In this document: positions 1-8,611 of the stretch, in pieces | How positions within the stretch are numbered: the stretch's first letter is position 1 | Layout: every line of letters begins with the position of its first letter | Source: Hyphomicrobium_B sp001006785 | GTDB lineage: Bacteria > Pseudomonadota > Alphaproteobacteria > Rhizobiales > Hyphomicrobiaceae | DNA length: 64,000 bases | Direction: 5' to 3' | Assembly: GCF_001006785.1 (NCBI RefSeq) | Contig: NZ_CDHO01000003.1 | Coordinates: forward strand, 1,488,001 to 1,552,000 | Translations under genes and position numbers: made by a program | Notes under the pieces: model-generated | The model's input: the letters and a program-made list of their open reading frames with translations, nothing else | The model's database searches: none | What the model was told of the DNA's origin: nothing

Positions 1-108
1 GACGCCAAACGCGACTTCTGGATCGCGGAGGTCGACCTGCACGCCGCAACCGTGGGCGGCGGAGGGCTGGCCGCCGGTGGCCAAACAGCCAACGCCCAGA
101 GTGATTAG
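1..108 (+). CDS. C-terminal end of a TolC-like outer-membrane efflux protein (partial)
   Basis: Frame 1 is open from the window edge to a TAG at 106-108 and gives the last 35 residues of a protein. The tail reads DFWIAEVDLHAATVGGG, which resembles the last helix of TolC/CusC-type outer-membrane factors. These form the outer-membrane duct of copper/silver RND pumps. The gene stops 15 bp before the multicopper oxidase gene, so it is probably the upstream member of the same copper operon. Only the tail is visible, so the family call is an inference from a short stretch plus context. Confidence 0.45.
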   Translation, partial: DAKRDFWIAEVDLHAATVGGGGLAAGGQTANAQSD

Positions 109-123
109 AAAGGATATCCGCGC

Positions 124-1509
124 ATGAGTCTCTCGCGCCGAAACTTCATCGCCGCATCCGGCCTCGCCCTGGCGGGCGCATCCGCCGTCACCGGTCGCGT
201 GGCGGCCGCCGGCATTCCTGAGGCGCCGACACAGCCGTCGCCGCTCATGCAGCCGCCCCTCTATCCGACGGACGGCCCGGATTATCAACCGGTCGTCACT
301 CTCAACGGTTGGACGCTGCCCTGGCGGCGCAACGGTGACTGGAAAGAGTTCCACCTCGTCGCCGAACCTGTGGTCCGCGAAATCGCGCCCGGAATGAAGG
401 CGCACCTCTGGGGCTACAACGGGCAATCACCGGGCCCGACCATCGAAGCGGTTGAAGGCGACAAGGTCCGCATCTTCGTCACCAACAAGCTTCCCGAGCA
501 CACGACCATCCATTGGCACGGCATGCCGGTGCCGAACGGCATGGACGGCGTCGGCGGGCTCACGCAGCCGCAAATCAAGCCCGGCAAAACCTTCGTCTAC
601 GAATTCGTGCTCAGGCGCTCCGGCACCTTCATGTACCATCCGCACGCGGATGAAATGCTGCAAATGGCCATGGGCATGATGGGCTTTTTCGTGGTGCATC
701 CGAAGGATCCGTCCCTGCACCGCGTCGACCGGGACTTCGTCTTCCTCCTCAACGCCTATGACATCGAGCCGGGTTCTTACGTGCCCAAGGTCAATACCAT
801 GCTCGACTTCAACATGTGGACCTTCAACAGCCGGGCGTTCCCCGGCATCGACCACATGGTGGTGCGGAAAGATGACCGGGTCCGCATTCGTTTCGGCAAC
901 CTCACCATGACCAACCATCCGATTCACCTCCACGGCCATGAGATGGAAGTGACCTGCACGGACGGCGGATGGACGCGGCCGGAGGCGCGGTGGCCGGAGG
1001 TCACGGTCGATTGCGCGGTGGGCCAGATGCGTGCCGTGGAATTCGTTGCGAGCAATCCGGGCGATTGGGCGTTCCACTGCCACAAGTCACACCACACGAT
1101 GAACGCCATGGGGCATGACGTCAAAACCTACATCGGCGTTGATCTCAAGAGCATCCAGCAAAAGATCTCGAAGGTCGTGCCCGACGGCTACATGCCGATG
1201 GGCCAGGCCGGCGGCGCCGATATGGCCGAGATGGAGATGCCGCTTCCCGACAACACGCTCCCGATGATGACCGGCTTCGGTCAATACGGTCCGATTGAGA
1301 TGGGCGGCATGTTCACGGTGGTGAAAGTCCGCGAAGGCCTCGACCGCAATGACTACAAGGATCCCGGCTGGTTCAAGCATCCCGATGGAAGCGTCGCGCG
1401 GGAATGGACCGGCGAGGTCGCCGACGCCACACGCGCACCTGACCAATCAGCATCGCCTTCAGACGTGGAGCTTCAGGTCGTGAAGCCCCACGGCCCGATG
1501 AATCACTAA
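124..1509 (+). CDS. Tat-exported multicopper oxidase (copper oxidase)
   Basis: A 461-residue periplasmic multicopper oxidase, probably oxidising Cu(I) to Cu(II) for copper tolerance. The N terminus carries a twin-arginine signal (SRRNFIAASG) ending near residue 29. All four copper-ligand clusters are present: HWHG (130-133), HPH (172-174), HPIHLHGH (265-272) and HCHxxxH (318-324), with an axial Met at about 329. It is shorter than classical CopA/PcoA (about 600 residues) because it lacks the long Met-rich insert, but the C-terminal part still has Met-rich stretches (MAEMEM). It lies between a TolC-like tail and a cupredoxin gene (27 bp downstream). A purine-rich stretch about 10 bp upstream (AGAAAGGAT) supports the ATG at 124. 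The exact substrate is not shown by sequence. Confidence 0.9.
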   Translation: MSLSRRNFIAASGLALAGASAVTGRVAAAGIPEAPTQPSPLMQPPLYPTDGPDYQPVVTLNGWTLPWRRNGDWKEFHLVAEPVVREIAPGMKAHLWGYNGQSPGPTIEAVEGDKVRIFVTNKLPEHTTIHWHGMPVPNGMDGVGGLTQPQIKPGKTFVYEFVLRRSGTFMYHPHADEMLQMAMGMMGFFVVHPKDPSLHRVDRDFVFLLNAYDIEPGSYVPKVNTMLDFNMWTFNSRAFPGIDHMVVRKDDRVRIRFGNLTMTNHPIHLHGHEMEVTCTDGGWTRPEARWPEVTVDCAVGQMRAVEFVASNPGDWAFHCHKSHHTMNAMGHDVKTYIGVDLKSIQQKISKVVPDGYMPMGQAGGADMAEMEMPLPDNTLPMMTGFGQYGPIEMGGMFTVVKVREGLDRNDYKDPGWFKHPDGSVAREWTGEVADATRAPDQSASPSDVELQVVKPHGPMNH

Positions 1510-1536
1510 CCACAGCCCTTCACAAGGAGATTACGC

Positions 1537-2019
1537 ATGACGTTCCGCTTCCGTGCCGCAGCCGTGTTTGCCGTGCTTTTCACGCTCATTGGGGGAGGGG
1601 GGGCACTCTTCGCCCACGAGGGACACGACGATGATGATTTTGCGGCGGGCGAACCAGGCGATGCGGCAAAACCCTCTCGGCTGATTGCGGTCACGATGTC
1701 GGAGAAGGACGGCAAAATGCTCTACGAGCCGTCCGAGGTCGACGTGAAGAAAGGCGAGCAGGTGAAGTTCGTCATCACCAACGCCGGCACCCTCAGCCAT
1801 GAATTCCATCTCGATACGGTCGAGGACAACGCCCACCACAAGCGTGAGATGGAGAAGAATCCGGAGATGGTCCACGACGACCCCAATGCGCAGACCATCG
1901 AGCCCGGCAAGCAAGCCGTCATCCTCTGGAAGTTCTCAAAGGCAGGCGTTTTCGAATTCGCGTGCCTTATCCCCGGTCACTACGACGCCGGCATGCACGG
2001 CCGGGTCGTTGTGAAATGA
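1537..2019 (+). CDS. Secreted cupredoxin-domain copper protein
   Basis: A 160-residue protein with a signal peptide (hydrophobic core about 7-24, cleavage near AHA/HE) followed by an acidic His/Asp stretch and one plastocyanin-like domain. Predicted type 1 copper ligands are His88 in SHEFH, then Cys143, His148 and Met153 in CLIPGHYDAGM. It probably shuttles electrons or copper in the periplasm for the adjacent oxidase. AAGGAG precedes the ATG. Proteins of this type are common in Rhizobiales copper islands. The precise role (electron carrier or copper buffer) cannot be told from sequence. Confidence 0.85.
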   Translation: MTFRFRAAAVFAVLFTLIGGGGALFAHEGHDDDDFAAGEPGDAAKPSRLIAVTMSEKDGKMLYEPSEVDVKKGEQVKFVITNAGTLSHEFHLDTVEDNAHHKREMEKNPEMVHDDPNAQTIEPGKQAVILWKFSKAGVFEFACLIPGHYDAGMHGRVVVK

Positions 2020-2051
2020 CCAACAGAGCGTCAGCAAAGGAGTATCCGAGA

Positions 2052-2348
2052 ATGAGACCCGCAATGCTCGCCTTCATCACCATTGCCGCCTCGGCCTTCG
2101 CAACGGTGGTGGCATGGGCCGCCGACCTGCCGATGATCAACGGAGAGGTCAAGAAGGTCGACGAAAGCGCAGGCAAGGTCACCATCAAACACGATGCCAT
2201 CACCAACCTGGACATGGGCGCGATGACGATGGTGTTTAAGGCCAACGATCCCTCTCTCCTCAAGAGCGTCAAGCCCGGCGACAAGATCAAGTTCAGCGCC
2301 GACAAGGTCAATGGCCAGATCACCGTGATGGCCATCGAGAAGAAATAA
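2052..2348 (+). CDS. CusF-like periplasmic copper-binding protein
   Basis: A 98-residue protein with a signal peptide (MRPAMLAFITIAASAFATVV) and a small OB-fold CusF-type domain. The region GEVKKVD, KVTIKHDAI, MGAMTMVFK has the typical CusF His and Met-x-Met ligands. CusF proteins hand Cu(I)/Ag(I) to CusCBA-type pumps, which fits the TolC-like tail at the window edge. The frame is open further upstream, including an ATG at 2016 that overlaps the previous stop. The ATG at 2052 is preferred because AAAGGAG lies 8 bp upstream and a clean signal peptide follows. Confidence 0.8.
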   Translation: MRPAMLAFITIAASAFATVVAWAADLPMINGEVKKVDESAGKVTIKHDAITNLDMGAMTMVFKANDPSLLKSVKPGDKIKFSADKVNGQITVMAIEKK

Positions 2349-2420
2349 CTGGCGTGCGGCGGCCATGCGCCGCCGCATCATTCGTACAAATTTCACACGA
2401 CGCTTTCGATGGAGGATACC

Positions 2421-2663
2421 ATGACCTGTCTCCACCCTGGGCGGCGAAGAGGCGTTGTTGCCCTGCTCGTTGGCGCAACTTGCATCTGGATCATGCCGTT
2501 CTCCGCATCACAGGCCGACACCCGCACCTACCGCCACTGCCACAACAATCGCGGCAAATATGCGTTGTGCTTTTCCAAAGACCCACGCGACCCGGCGGAC
2601 CTCACGCCGCGTGAGAAAAAATCTCATCATCACCGCGCGTGGCCGCGCGCGAAACATGGCTGA
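2421..2663 (+). CDS. Small secreted His/Cys-containing protein of unknown function
   Basis: An 80-residue protein with a signal peptide (hydrophobic core about 11-27) and a short, basic mature part. The mature part holds two Cys (HCHNNRGKYALC) and a C-terminal His cluster (KKSHHHR). GGAGG sits five bases before the ATG at 2421, so an in-frame upstream start at 2409 is less likely. It lies in the copper operon between the CusF-like and DUF305 genes. The His and Cys suggest metal binding, but I recognise no family. Confidence 0.6.
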   Translation: MTCLHPGRRRGVVALLVGATCIWIMPFSASQADTRTYRHCHNNRGKYALCFSKDPRDPADLTPREKKSHHHRAWPRAKHG

Positions 2664-2770
2664 AGCCGCCCACGACATTTTTATGAGGTGGCCAGACTCT
2701 GCAATGGCGCGGAAACCCGGGGAGAGGGAGTTTGTTTGAACATCAGACACCAACTCCGAAGGAGAACATC

Positions 2771-3088
2771 ATGAAAAAAATAGCTCTCGCGGCCGCTTTG
2801 TTCCTGGCGCCATCGCTCGTGCATGCCGAAGGCGCACCCTGGAAGATGGAATACATGTCGGCCATGGACCGCATGGATCAATCAATGAAGCAGGCTGACT
2901 CTCCTGACCCTGATGTGGCGTTTGCTGAAAAGATGATCCCACACCACCAGGGCGCGATCGACATGGCGAAGATTCAGCTCAAGTATGGCAAGAGCGAGCA
3001 GGCGCGCCAGGAAGCTAGGGACATCATCGTCGAAAACGAGAAGAGCATCAAGAAATTGCAGGCCTTCATCGACGGGCACAAACAGTAA
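2771..3088 (+). CDS. DUF305 periplasmic protein
   Basis: A 105-residue protein: a signal peptide (MKKIALAAALFLAPSLVHA) and a small helical DUF305 domain with the signature MIPHHQGAIDMA (about 55-66). DUF305 proteins are four-helix ferritin-like proteins often found with copper/silver resistance genes. The paired His and Asp suggest metal binding, but no reaction is established. AAGGAGAA lies just before the ATG at 2771; an in-frame upstream start at 2732 would spoil the signal peptide. It sits 27 bp before the membrane-bound oxidase gene. Confidence 0.85.
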   Translation: MKKIALAAALFLAPSLVHAEGAPWKMEYMSAMDRMDQSMKQADSPDPDVAFAEKMIPHHQGAIDMAKIQLKYGKSEQARQEARDIIVENEKSIKKLQAFIDGHKQ

Positions 3089-3115
3089 CGCCGCGCAGCT
3101 TCACCAGGATCGGTC

Positions 3116-4939
3116 ATGTTCATTCAGCCCATCGATTATTTCGTGACCGCCTGGTTGGGGCTCGCTCTTGCCTCCGCCGCCTATGTCGCATTCGATCAGT
3201 TCCGGAATAATCCGGAGCCCGGTGTGATGAAGTGGGGCTTCATCCTTGTGACACTTTACATGGGGCCGATCGGCCTCTTGCTGTACGTGATCGCGGACAA
3301 GGAGCCCCGTCCGGGCACGCATGAGGAGTTCATTCGGCCGTTGTGGAAGCAGGGCGTGGGCTCCACCATCCACTGTGTAGCCGGTGACGCCACCGGCATC
3401 ATCCTGGCGGCCGTTATAACCGCTTCGCTCGGACTGCCGATGTGGCTCGACCTCATCGTTGAGTACCTAGCCGGATTTGCGTGCGGGCTTTTCATCTTTC
3501 AGTCGCTGTTCATGAAAAACATGATGGGCGGCACTTATCTTGAGAATTTGAAGCGCAGCTTCATCCCCGAATTCATCAGCATGAACTTCATGATGGCCGG
3601 AATGGCCCCGGTAATGAGCTTCCTCATGATGGGCCGCGACATGCGGGCGATGAACCCGGCCGAACCGCTCTTTTGGGGCGTGATGTCGTTAGGCGTCATC
3701 GTGGGATTCATCGTGGCTTATCCGGCTAACGTCTGGATGGTTGATTTTCGCCTCAAGCATGGGCTCATGACCGTACGGCCGCACGGGCAGGGCCAGCACG
3801 AACACGGTGGTGATCACAAGCACGCGATGGAGAGCGAGGCGACTTGGCCGCAGCGCGCCGCGTGGGCAGGGGTGTCTCTTGTTGCCCTGCTCATCGGAAT
3901 GGTCGCACCTGCCAACTGGCTTAATCTTGGTCTGAGCGCGCGCGAAGTCGGCGACCTTATCATGCCGCCCGGCATGATCATGGATCGAGACACGTCTGCC
4001 GACACCATGCGCGACATGGCGGCGGTGGATCCGCGCGAAGTGACGAAAACATACGGCTTGGATACGCAGGGCGGACAGCTGCTCGAACCCCGGCTGGAAA
4101 ACGGGGTGAAGGTTTTCGCGCTTTCGACCTCGGTTATTCGTTGGGCGATCCTGCCCGATGTTTCAGTGGACGCCTACGCCTTCAACGGCCAGGTACCGGG
4201 GCCAACGATCCGGGTGAAGCAGGGTGACCGCGTTCGTATCGATGTCACCAACCATCTCCCCGACACGACAACCGTCCACTGGCACGGTCTCATCTTACCG
4301 AATGCCATGGATGGCCCGGCAAAGATAACCCAGGAGCCAATCGCGGATGGCGCTGTCTTCCACTACGAATTCACCGCCGGACAAGCCGGGACTTTCTTCT
4401 ACCATTCCCACGATCACGTTGACCGCCAACAGGCACTTGGCCTTTATGGCGCTTTCATTATCGATCCCGCGCAGCCCGACCCTTCGCTTCAGGCCACGCA
4501 TGAATTCACGTTGCAGCTTCAGGAATGGCTGATGCGCGCGGGTCTGACCTATCCCGCCATGCCCATGGACGGCGCGCAGCCCAATTACTTCACCATCAAT
4601 GGCAGGGCCTATCCCGCGACCGAAACGATCAGGATGAAGGTCGGCGAAACCTTAAAGGTCCGGTTCATCGGCTCCAGCAACGGTTTCATTCACCCCATGC
4701 ACATCCACGGCGGTCCGTTCCTGGTTGTCGCGCGCGACGGGGAAACACTGCCGGTCTCAGCGCGCTATCAAGCGGACACAGTAAACGTGGGACCGGGGCA
4801 GCGATACGACGTGATCTGGACGGCGCGTAATCCCGGCAAGTGGTTGATCCACTGCCACATCGGCCACCACACAACCAACAACAACGCCGAATCCCATGGC
4901 GGCGGCGGGCTTATGGTCGTGATCGACGTCGCATCTTAA
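3116..4939 (+). CDS. DUF4396 membrane domain fused to a multicopper oxidase
   Basis: A 607-residue two-part protein. Residues about 1-215 are a multi-helix membrane domain of DUF4396 type (six or so hydrophobic segments, Met-rich helices such as FMKNMMGG and MSFLMMGRDM). A His-rich linker (HGQGQHEHGGDHKH) and another hydrophobic segment (about 245-270) follow, then a multicopper oxidase from about 330 to the end. Oxidase ligands are visible: HWHG (388-391), HSH (430-432), HPMHIHG (526-532) and HCHxxxH (579-585). The position usually held by the axial Met has Asn. It probably anchors a copper oxidase to the inner membrane, with the Met/His-rich membrane part possibly handling Cu(I). Last gene of the copper cluster. 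Confidence 0.8.
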   Translation: MFIQPIDYFVTAWLGLALASAAYVAFDQFRNNPEPGVMKWGFILVTLYMGPIGLLLYVIADKEPRPGTHEEFIRPLWKQGVGSTIHCVAGDATGIILAAVITASLGLPMWLDLIVEYLAGFACGLFIFQSLFMKNMMGGTYLENLKRSFIPEFISMNFMMAGMAPVMSFLMMGRDMRAMNPAEPLFWGVMSLGVIVGFIVAYPANVWMVDFRLKHGLMTVRPHGQGQHEHGGDHKHAMESEATWPQRAAWAGVSLVALLIGMVAPANWLNLGLSAREVGDLIMPPGMIMDRDTSADTMRDMAAVDPREVTKTYGLDTQGGQLLEPRLENGVKVFALSTSVIRWAILPDVSVDAYAFNGQVPGPTIRVKQGDRVRIDVTNHLPDTTTVHWHGLILPNAMDGPAKITQEPIADGAVFHYEFTAGQAGTFFYHSHDHVDRQQALGLYGAFIIDPAQPDPSLQATHEFTLQLQEWLMRAGLTYPAMPMDGAQPNYFTINGRAYPATETIRMKVGETLKVRFIGSSNGFIHPMHIHGGPFLVVARDGETLPVSARYQADTVNVGPGQRYDVIWTARNPGKWLIHCHIGHHTTNNNAESHGGGGLMVVIDVAS

Positions 4940-5024
4940 CTGACAATGTTATTTCACCACGAATCCCCGAAAATAACTTAACATCTCTACGCCGGTGTCG
5001 TCTGGCGTCAACGGGACTGCACAA

Positions 5025-5047
5025 AAAGGCCCCAAAACGGGGCCTTT
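5025..5047 (-). terminator. Rho-independent terminator of the 202-residue island gene
   Basis: A perfect 9-bp stem (AAAGGCCCC / GGGGCCTTT) with a five-base loop. Read on the minus strand it is followed by a T run, and it lies 15 bp after the stop of the minus-strand gene at 5062-5670. On the plus strand it may also stop copper operon transcripts. Confidence 0.75.
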
Positions 5048-5061
5048 CCTGCATGCGTGGC

Positions 5062-5670
5062 TTACGCCGCGCGGCCGCCGCGCCGGCGCGGGGCAGCAGG
5101 CTTGCTGTCGCCGAAGGTTTCCAGCGCGTCGTGCTGCTGGTCCGACATGCGCATCTGTTCCACTTCCTCCTTGGTCAGCGGGTACTGCGTCTGGCCGGAG
5201 AGGATGAGTTGGCCGGTCTCCTTGTTCTTGCGGGCCCACACGCCGATGGCGACGAGCTTATCGCCATGACCGGGGTTCCAGCGGCCCCAGAAGTCAGGCT
5301 TGCCTTCGCCGTGCTTCTCGACGCTGTAGTCCTTGGTGTTGTTCTTGAAGATGACGAAGCGGTTGGCCTTCACCGACAGGTTCGCTTCCTCGAGGGTCTT
5401 GCCGTTCGCGGAGGAGCCGATTTTCTCGAGCTGGTCCTCGATGCTGTCGTTGTAGGAATATTCCGCGGTCTGGCCGGAGTAGTAGGTGATCAACTCGCCG
5501 GTCTTGTCGTCGCGGTATTCGTTCTTCCACACGGAGGCGCGCATTTTGGTGTCCGAACCCGGCATGGTGATGCTGCCGGTGAAGTTCGGGCGCCCCTTGC
5601 CGGGGTAGCGGGAGGGCGAAACGATGAAGTCGCCGCGCGGTTGGGTGATCGGGGTAACAGGTTGGTCCAT
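5062..5670 (-). CDS. Island-borne hypothetical protein (202 residues)
   Basis: A soluble, charged protein with a regular mixed composition and a basic tail (PRRRGGRAA). Recognisable phrases such as KFNTKDYSVE-like and GHGDKLVAIGVWARKN suggest a beta-rich fold, but I recognise no family. The leader has no clear Shine-Dalgarno site. The 15 bases ending at the ATG are nearly the same as those before the gene at 16564-16962 (AAAGCGACGACCATG versus AAAGCCACGACCATG), supporting this start and shared control. It ends at a strong terminator. It may be a plasmid/ICE maintenance protein by context only. Confidence 0.55.
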   Translation of the reverse strand: MDQPVTPITQPRGDFIVSPSRYPGKGRPNFTGSITMPGSDTKMRASVWKNEYRDDKTGELITYYSGQTAEYSYNDSIEDQLEKIGSSANGKTLEEANLSVKANRFVIFKNNTKDYSVEKHGEGKPDFWGRWNPGHGDKLVAIGVWARKNKETGQLILSGQTQYPLTKEEVEQMRMSDQQHDALETFGDSKPAAPRRRGGRAA

Positions 5671-5870
5671 GGTCGTCGCTTTCTTTGTTGGACGCCCCGA
5701 TGGTCCCGCGCGATGTGCATACCGTCAATATACGCTGTGTACGGACTGATTACGCCGGAGGCAGCGTGTCGACAATTTGTGACTCTTCGGTGAGCAGTGG
5801 CCGACTATCTGTTCGATGAGGCGCGCAGACGCAATTCGCCGCTATCTTCATCCCGAGAGTGGAGGCGAGG

Positions 5871-6530
5871 ATGGCGGAAGCGGCGCTGGGCAAGGAAACC
5901 GTGGGCTGGCAAGTTGGCGCGTTCATCAATGAGCGCGTCGAGCGGAGCGTGGAGGGGGAAACGTCCGCAACCGACCTGTGGCTAAGCTATCTGGACTGGT
6001 GCGAGAAGGCCGACCTCATCCCGATCACCATGGCGCGGTTCCAGGGTCGTATCGAGGAGATCATGGGCGATGCCAAGATTGCGCGCCTGCAGAAGGGCGG
6101 GCATGTGAGCTACGCCGGTGTGAGCTTTGTTGGCAATCATCGCTTCAACACCGCGGCGCGGTTTGTTGCAGACTTGGAACGCGACGGCCATGAGATTCCC
6201 CGCATCCCCCATTTGGCGGAAGTGCTGCTCGCCAGCGAGCGCTACCACGGCCGCACCGAGGAGGACTACAGCAAGCCCAAGGCCGAGCGCGAGCTCAACC
6301 ATCATCTGACCGCCATGGGCGAGAAGGCCTTTCCCGAGCCCAAGGGCGGCGAGTACGACGGCCTGACGCTCGCCCGCAGCTATGCCGAGCCTTTCTTCAA
6401 GGAACAGGCCGAAGCGAGGAAGGCCTTGGCGGATCATGAGGCGGGCTTGCCCAAGCTTGTCGACAAGCCGGATGGTTCATTTGAGATCATAACGCCGAGG
6501 AAGAAACGCGAGCGCGACCATGAGCGCTAG
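5871..6530 (+). CDS. Island protein with an N-terminal primase-C-terminal-like winged-helix region
   Basis: A 219-residue soluble protein. The N-terminal 80 residues (DLWLSYLDWCEKADLIPITMARFQGRI is the core region, followed by a glycine and tyrosine turn) resemble the winged-helix domain that ends phage/plasmid D5-type primases and similar replication proteins. The remainder is charged and helical with no known motif, ending in a basic tail. GGAGGCGAGG directly precedes the ATG at 5871, favouring it over the GTG at 5859. Its stop overlaps the stop of the convergent coupling-protein gene by 4 bp. A role in replication or DNA binding is a guess from the short resemblance. Confidence 0.5.
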   Translation: MAEAALGKETVGWQVGAFINERVERSVEGETSATDLWLSYLDWCEKADLIPITMARFQGRIEEIMGDAKIARLQKGGHVSYAGVSFVGNHRFNTAARFVADLERDGHEIPRIPHLAEVLLASERYHGRTEEDYSKPKAERELNHHLTAMGEKAFPEPKGGEYDGLTLARSYAEPFFKEQAEARKALADHEAGLPKLVDKPDGSFEIITPRKKRERDHER

Positions 6531-8611
6531 GCGCGGCTCATGGGTTTGATGGTGGGCGGCGGCAGCATCCGCTTCGTGTAGTTTTTGTAGGCCAACACCT
6601 TGCCCAGCGACATCGGGTTTTCGCCCGATGTCAGGACTAGGATCTTGTCGCGGAAGGCGCGGCCCATCAGGTCGGACGATGAGGCGAGCGGCGCCCGTTC
6701 CCCGGAGAAGAGGTTGCGGGTTTCGCCAAGTGCGGGACGGATGTGTTCATAGGCCTGGCCGTCCGGGCGCATGAAGGAGCGCACGCGGCAGGCGTCGATG
6801 ACGCCCTTGTAGCGTTCAAAGAAGCATTGCTCCAATTGGCCGATGTATTGGCAGAACATCCAGAGGCGTAACCCCGCGCTCCGCCCCAGGTCCTGCATGT
6901 TGAGGATGGATTGGAAGTTGCCGAGCTTGGGCATCTCATCGAGGAAGAAGGTGATCGGTGGCTCGTCGGGCTTGGCGCTGTAATTTTGCAGCTGGGCGAG
7001 GTGCTGGGCCAGCATGATGCGGATCATCGCGCCGTAGGATTTGAGGTCGTCTGCGGAAAGGCAGATGTAAAGCGTCGCCCCCTGGTGTTTGCGCAAATCG
7101 GATGGCCGCCAGTCGGTGCGGCTCATCGCCCGCCGCGCGGTCATGGACTTGGCGAAGGACGAGAGGTTGGAGCGCGCGGTGTCGAGCACCGATTCCAGCG
7201 CCTTGCTTTGGAGGGCGATGCCCGACTGCAGCGCGTTGCCCGCGCCCTCGAGGTCGGGAATGTCGTGGATCTTGCCCAGCATGACGAGGCGTTGGGCGAT
7301 GGCAAGAATTTCGGAGTCCGGTTCATCGTCGATGGGGTGCATGAAATACCGGTAGAGCGTCTCGATCGACCTGTCGGGCCCCTTCTCTTCCAGGGCGACC
7401 AGCATCGCATAGGCCCAGACAAAATCGCGGCCCTTGTTCTCCCAGTACGGGTCGTGCGCCTTGGGGTTCGGCAGGATGGTTTGGTAGGAGAAAACGAAGC
7501 AATCATGCGCGGCCCTGTCGGGATCGGTGGAAATGAAGTCAAAGGGGTTGTAGCCGTGCGAGGACCCGGTGAAGTCGGTGGGCGCGAAGCGAAACACCGG
7601 GCCGAAACGGCGTCGCCTGTATTCGGCCGTCTGCTTCCATAGCTCGTCATCCTTGACGTCGAGGACGACCGCGCTACCGGGGTAGCGCAATAAATTTGTC
7701 ACCGCGTGGGCCTGGCTTTTTCCTGTGCCCGGGCCCCCGATGGTCATGAGGCTCTCATGGCCGTTGTAGTAGACGGCTTTGCCGCCTTCGGTGACGCCGA
7801 TGAGGAGGGATGTATCTGTTTTCCTGGTGGCGTAGCCGGGAGCGGTGGCCAGTTCCTCGTCGGTCATCCAGTGCGCTCCGGGGTTCAGCACTGCCGGAGC
7901 TTCCTTGAGCACGCGGCGGGTGGCGTCGCGCTTTCGGCTCTCCATGTCGCGCGTGCGTGCGATTTCGTCCTGGGCATCGGCAACCCTTTGTCCGGCGGAG
8001 GCAAGGACGATGTCATGGACGGGGTAATGGGAGTTAAGGTACTGCGTCAGCAATTGGCGGATTTCCCCGTGGCGGGCGTGGCCGTGCATGCCGTCGTGTG
8101 GTTCGATGTGGCACTTGCCGCCATTCCAGGCGAGTTGGGCGAGGAACATTGACCACTCCTCGTAAGAGCAATGTCCGGATGCGGCGATGCTTGCCATGCC
8201 GGTGAGGATCTTTTTCTCCTGTTCGGAAAGCGAAAGCACCGGGCGGGCAAGGTCGAACTGCGCCAGCAGCTTCATCGTGGCCATGACCTTCGCGTGGTAA
8301 GCGATGTCCTTGCTGGTGTGGGCGATGGCATCGCCGATGGAATTGGGGGAACGTGTGAGAACGCCGATTGCCATCTTGCCGAGCGTGCCCGCAAGGCTTG
8401 GCTTGATGCCCTTGAAATGCGCCCTGACGTACTGGTGAAGTCTATGGGTGCCGTCGGCATGAAGAAGGGCCGTTGCCGGAACCCGCAGCACGGCATGGGG
8501 TGTCTCGGCGAGCCGGGACACCTGATCGACGAAAGAGGCCTCACGCGGTGACGCCAACGGGTAGCGCGAGTTCGCTTGGTAATCGGTAGGCGATGAGTAG
8601 GGTGCGGTCAT
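6527..8611 (-). CDS. Type IV coupling protein, TraG/VirD4-like ATPase
   Basis: A 694-residue P-loop ATPase. Walker A is GGPGTGKS (about residues 291-298), followed by VVLDVKDDE as in TraG/VirD4 coupling proteins. Walker B is ITFFLDEMPKLG (about 552-563). Such proteins bring the relaxase-DNA complex to a type IV secretion channel. No obvious N-terminal transmembrane pair is seen, unlike most VirD4 proteins. The ATG at 8611 is chosen because the open frame upstream of it is an Arg/Ser-rich shadow of the phosphatase gene. That start leaves a 71-bp overlap with the phosphatase gene. Last gene of the seven-gene minus-strand operon that starts with the MobC-like gene. Confidence 0.85.
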   Translation of the reverse strand: MTAPYSSPTDYQANSRYPLASPREASFVDQVSRLAETPHAVLRVPATALLHADGTHRLHQYVRAHFKGIKPSLAGTLGKMAIGVLTRSPNSIGDAIAHTSKDIAYHAKVMATMKLLAQFDLARPVLSLSEQEKKILTGMASIAASGHCSYEEWSMFLAQLAWNGGKCHIEPHDGMHGHARHGEIRQLLTQYLNSHYPVHDIVLASAGQRVADAQDEIARTRDMESRKRDATRRVLKEAPAVLNPGAHWMTDEELATAPGYATRKTDTSLLIGVTEGGKAVYYNGHESLMTIGGPGTGKSQAHAVTNLLRYPGSAVVLDVKDDELWKQTAEYRRRRFGPVFRFAPTDFTGSSHGYNPFDFISTDPDRAAHDCFVFSYQTILPNPKAHDPYWENKGRDFVWAYAMLVALEEKGPDRSIETLYRYFMHPIDDEPDSEILAIAQRLVMLGKIHDIPDLEGAGNALQSGIALQSKALESVLDTARSNLSSFAKSMTARRAMSRTDWRPSDLRKHQGATLYICLSADDLKSYGAMIRIMLAQHLAQLQNYSAKPDEPPITFFLDEMPKLGNFQSILNMQDLGRSAGLRLWMFCQYIGQLEQCFFERYKGVIDACRVRSFMRPDGQAYEHIRPALGETRNLFSGERAPLASSSDLMGRAFRDKILVLTSGENPMSLGKVLAYKNYTKRMLPPPTIKPMSRA

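Noticed and set aside
4840..5793. Plus-strand 317-residue open frame
   Set aside because: It runs across the end of the oxidase, a terminator and antisense to the 5062-5670 gene; no coherent protein is seen.
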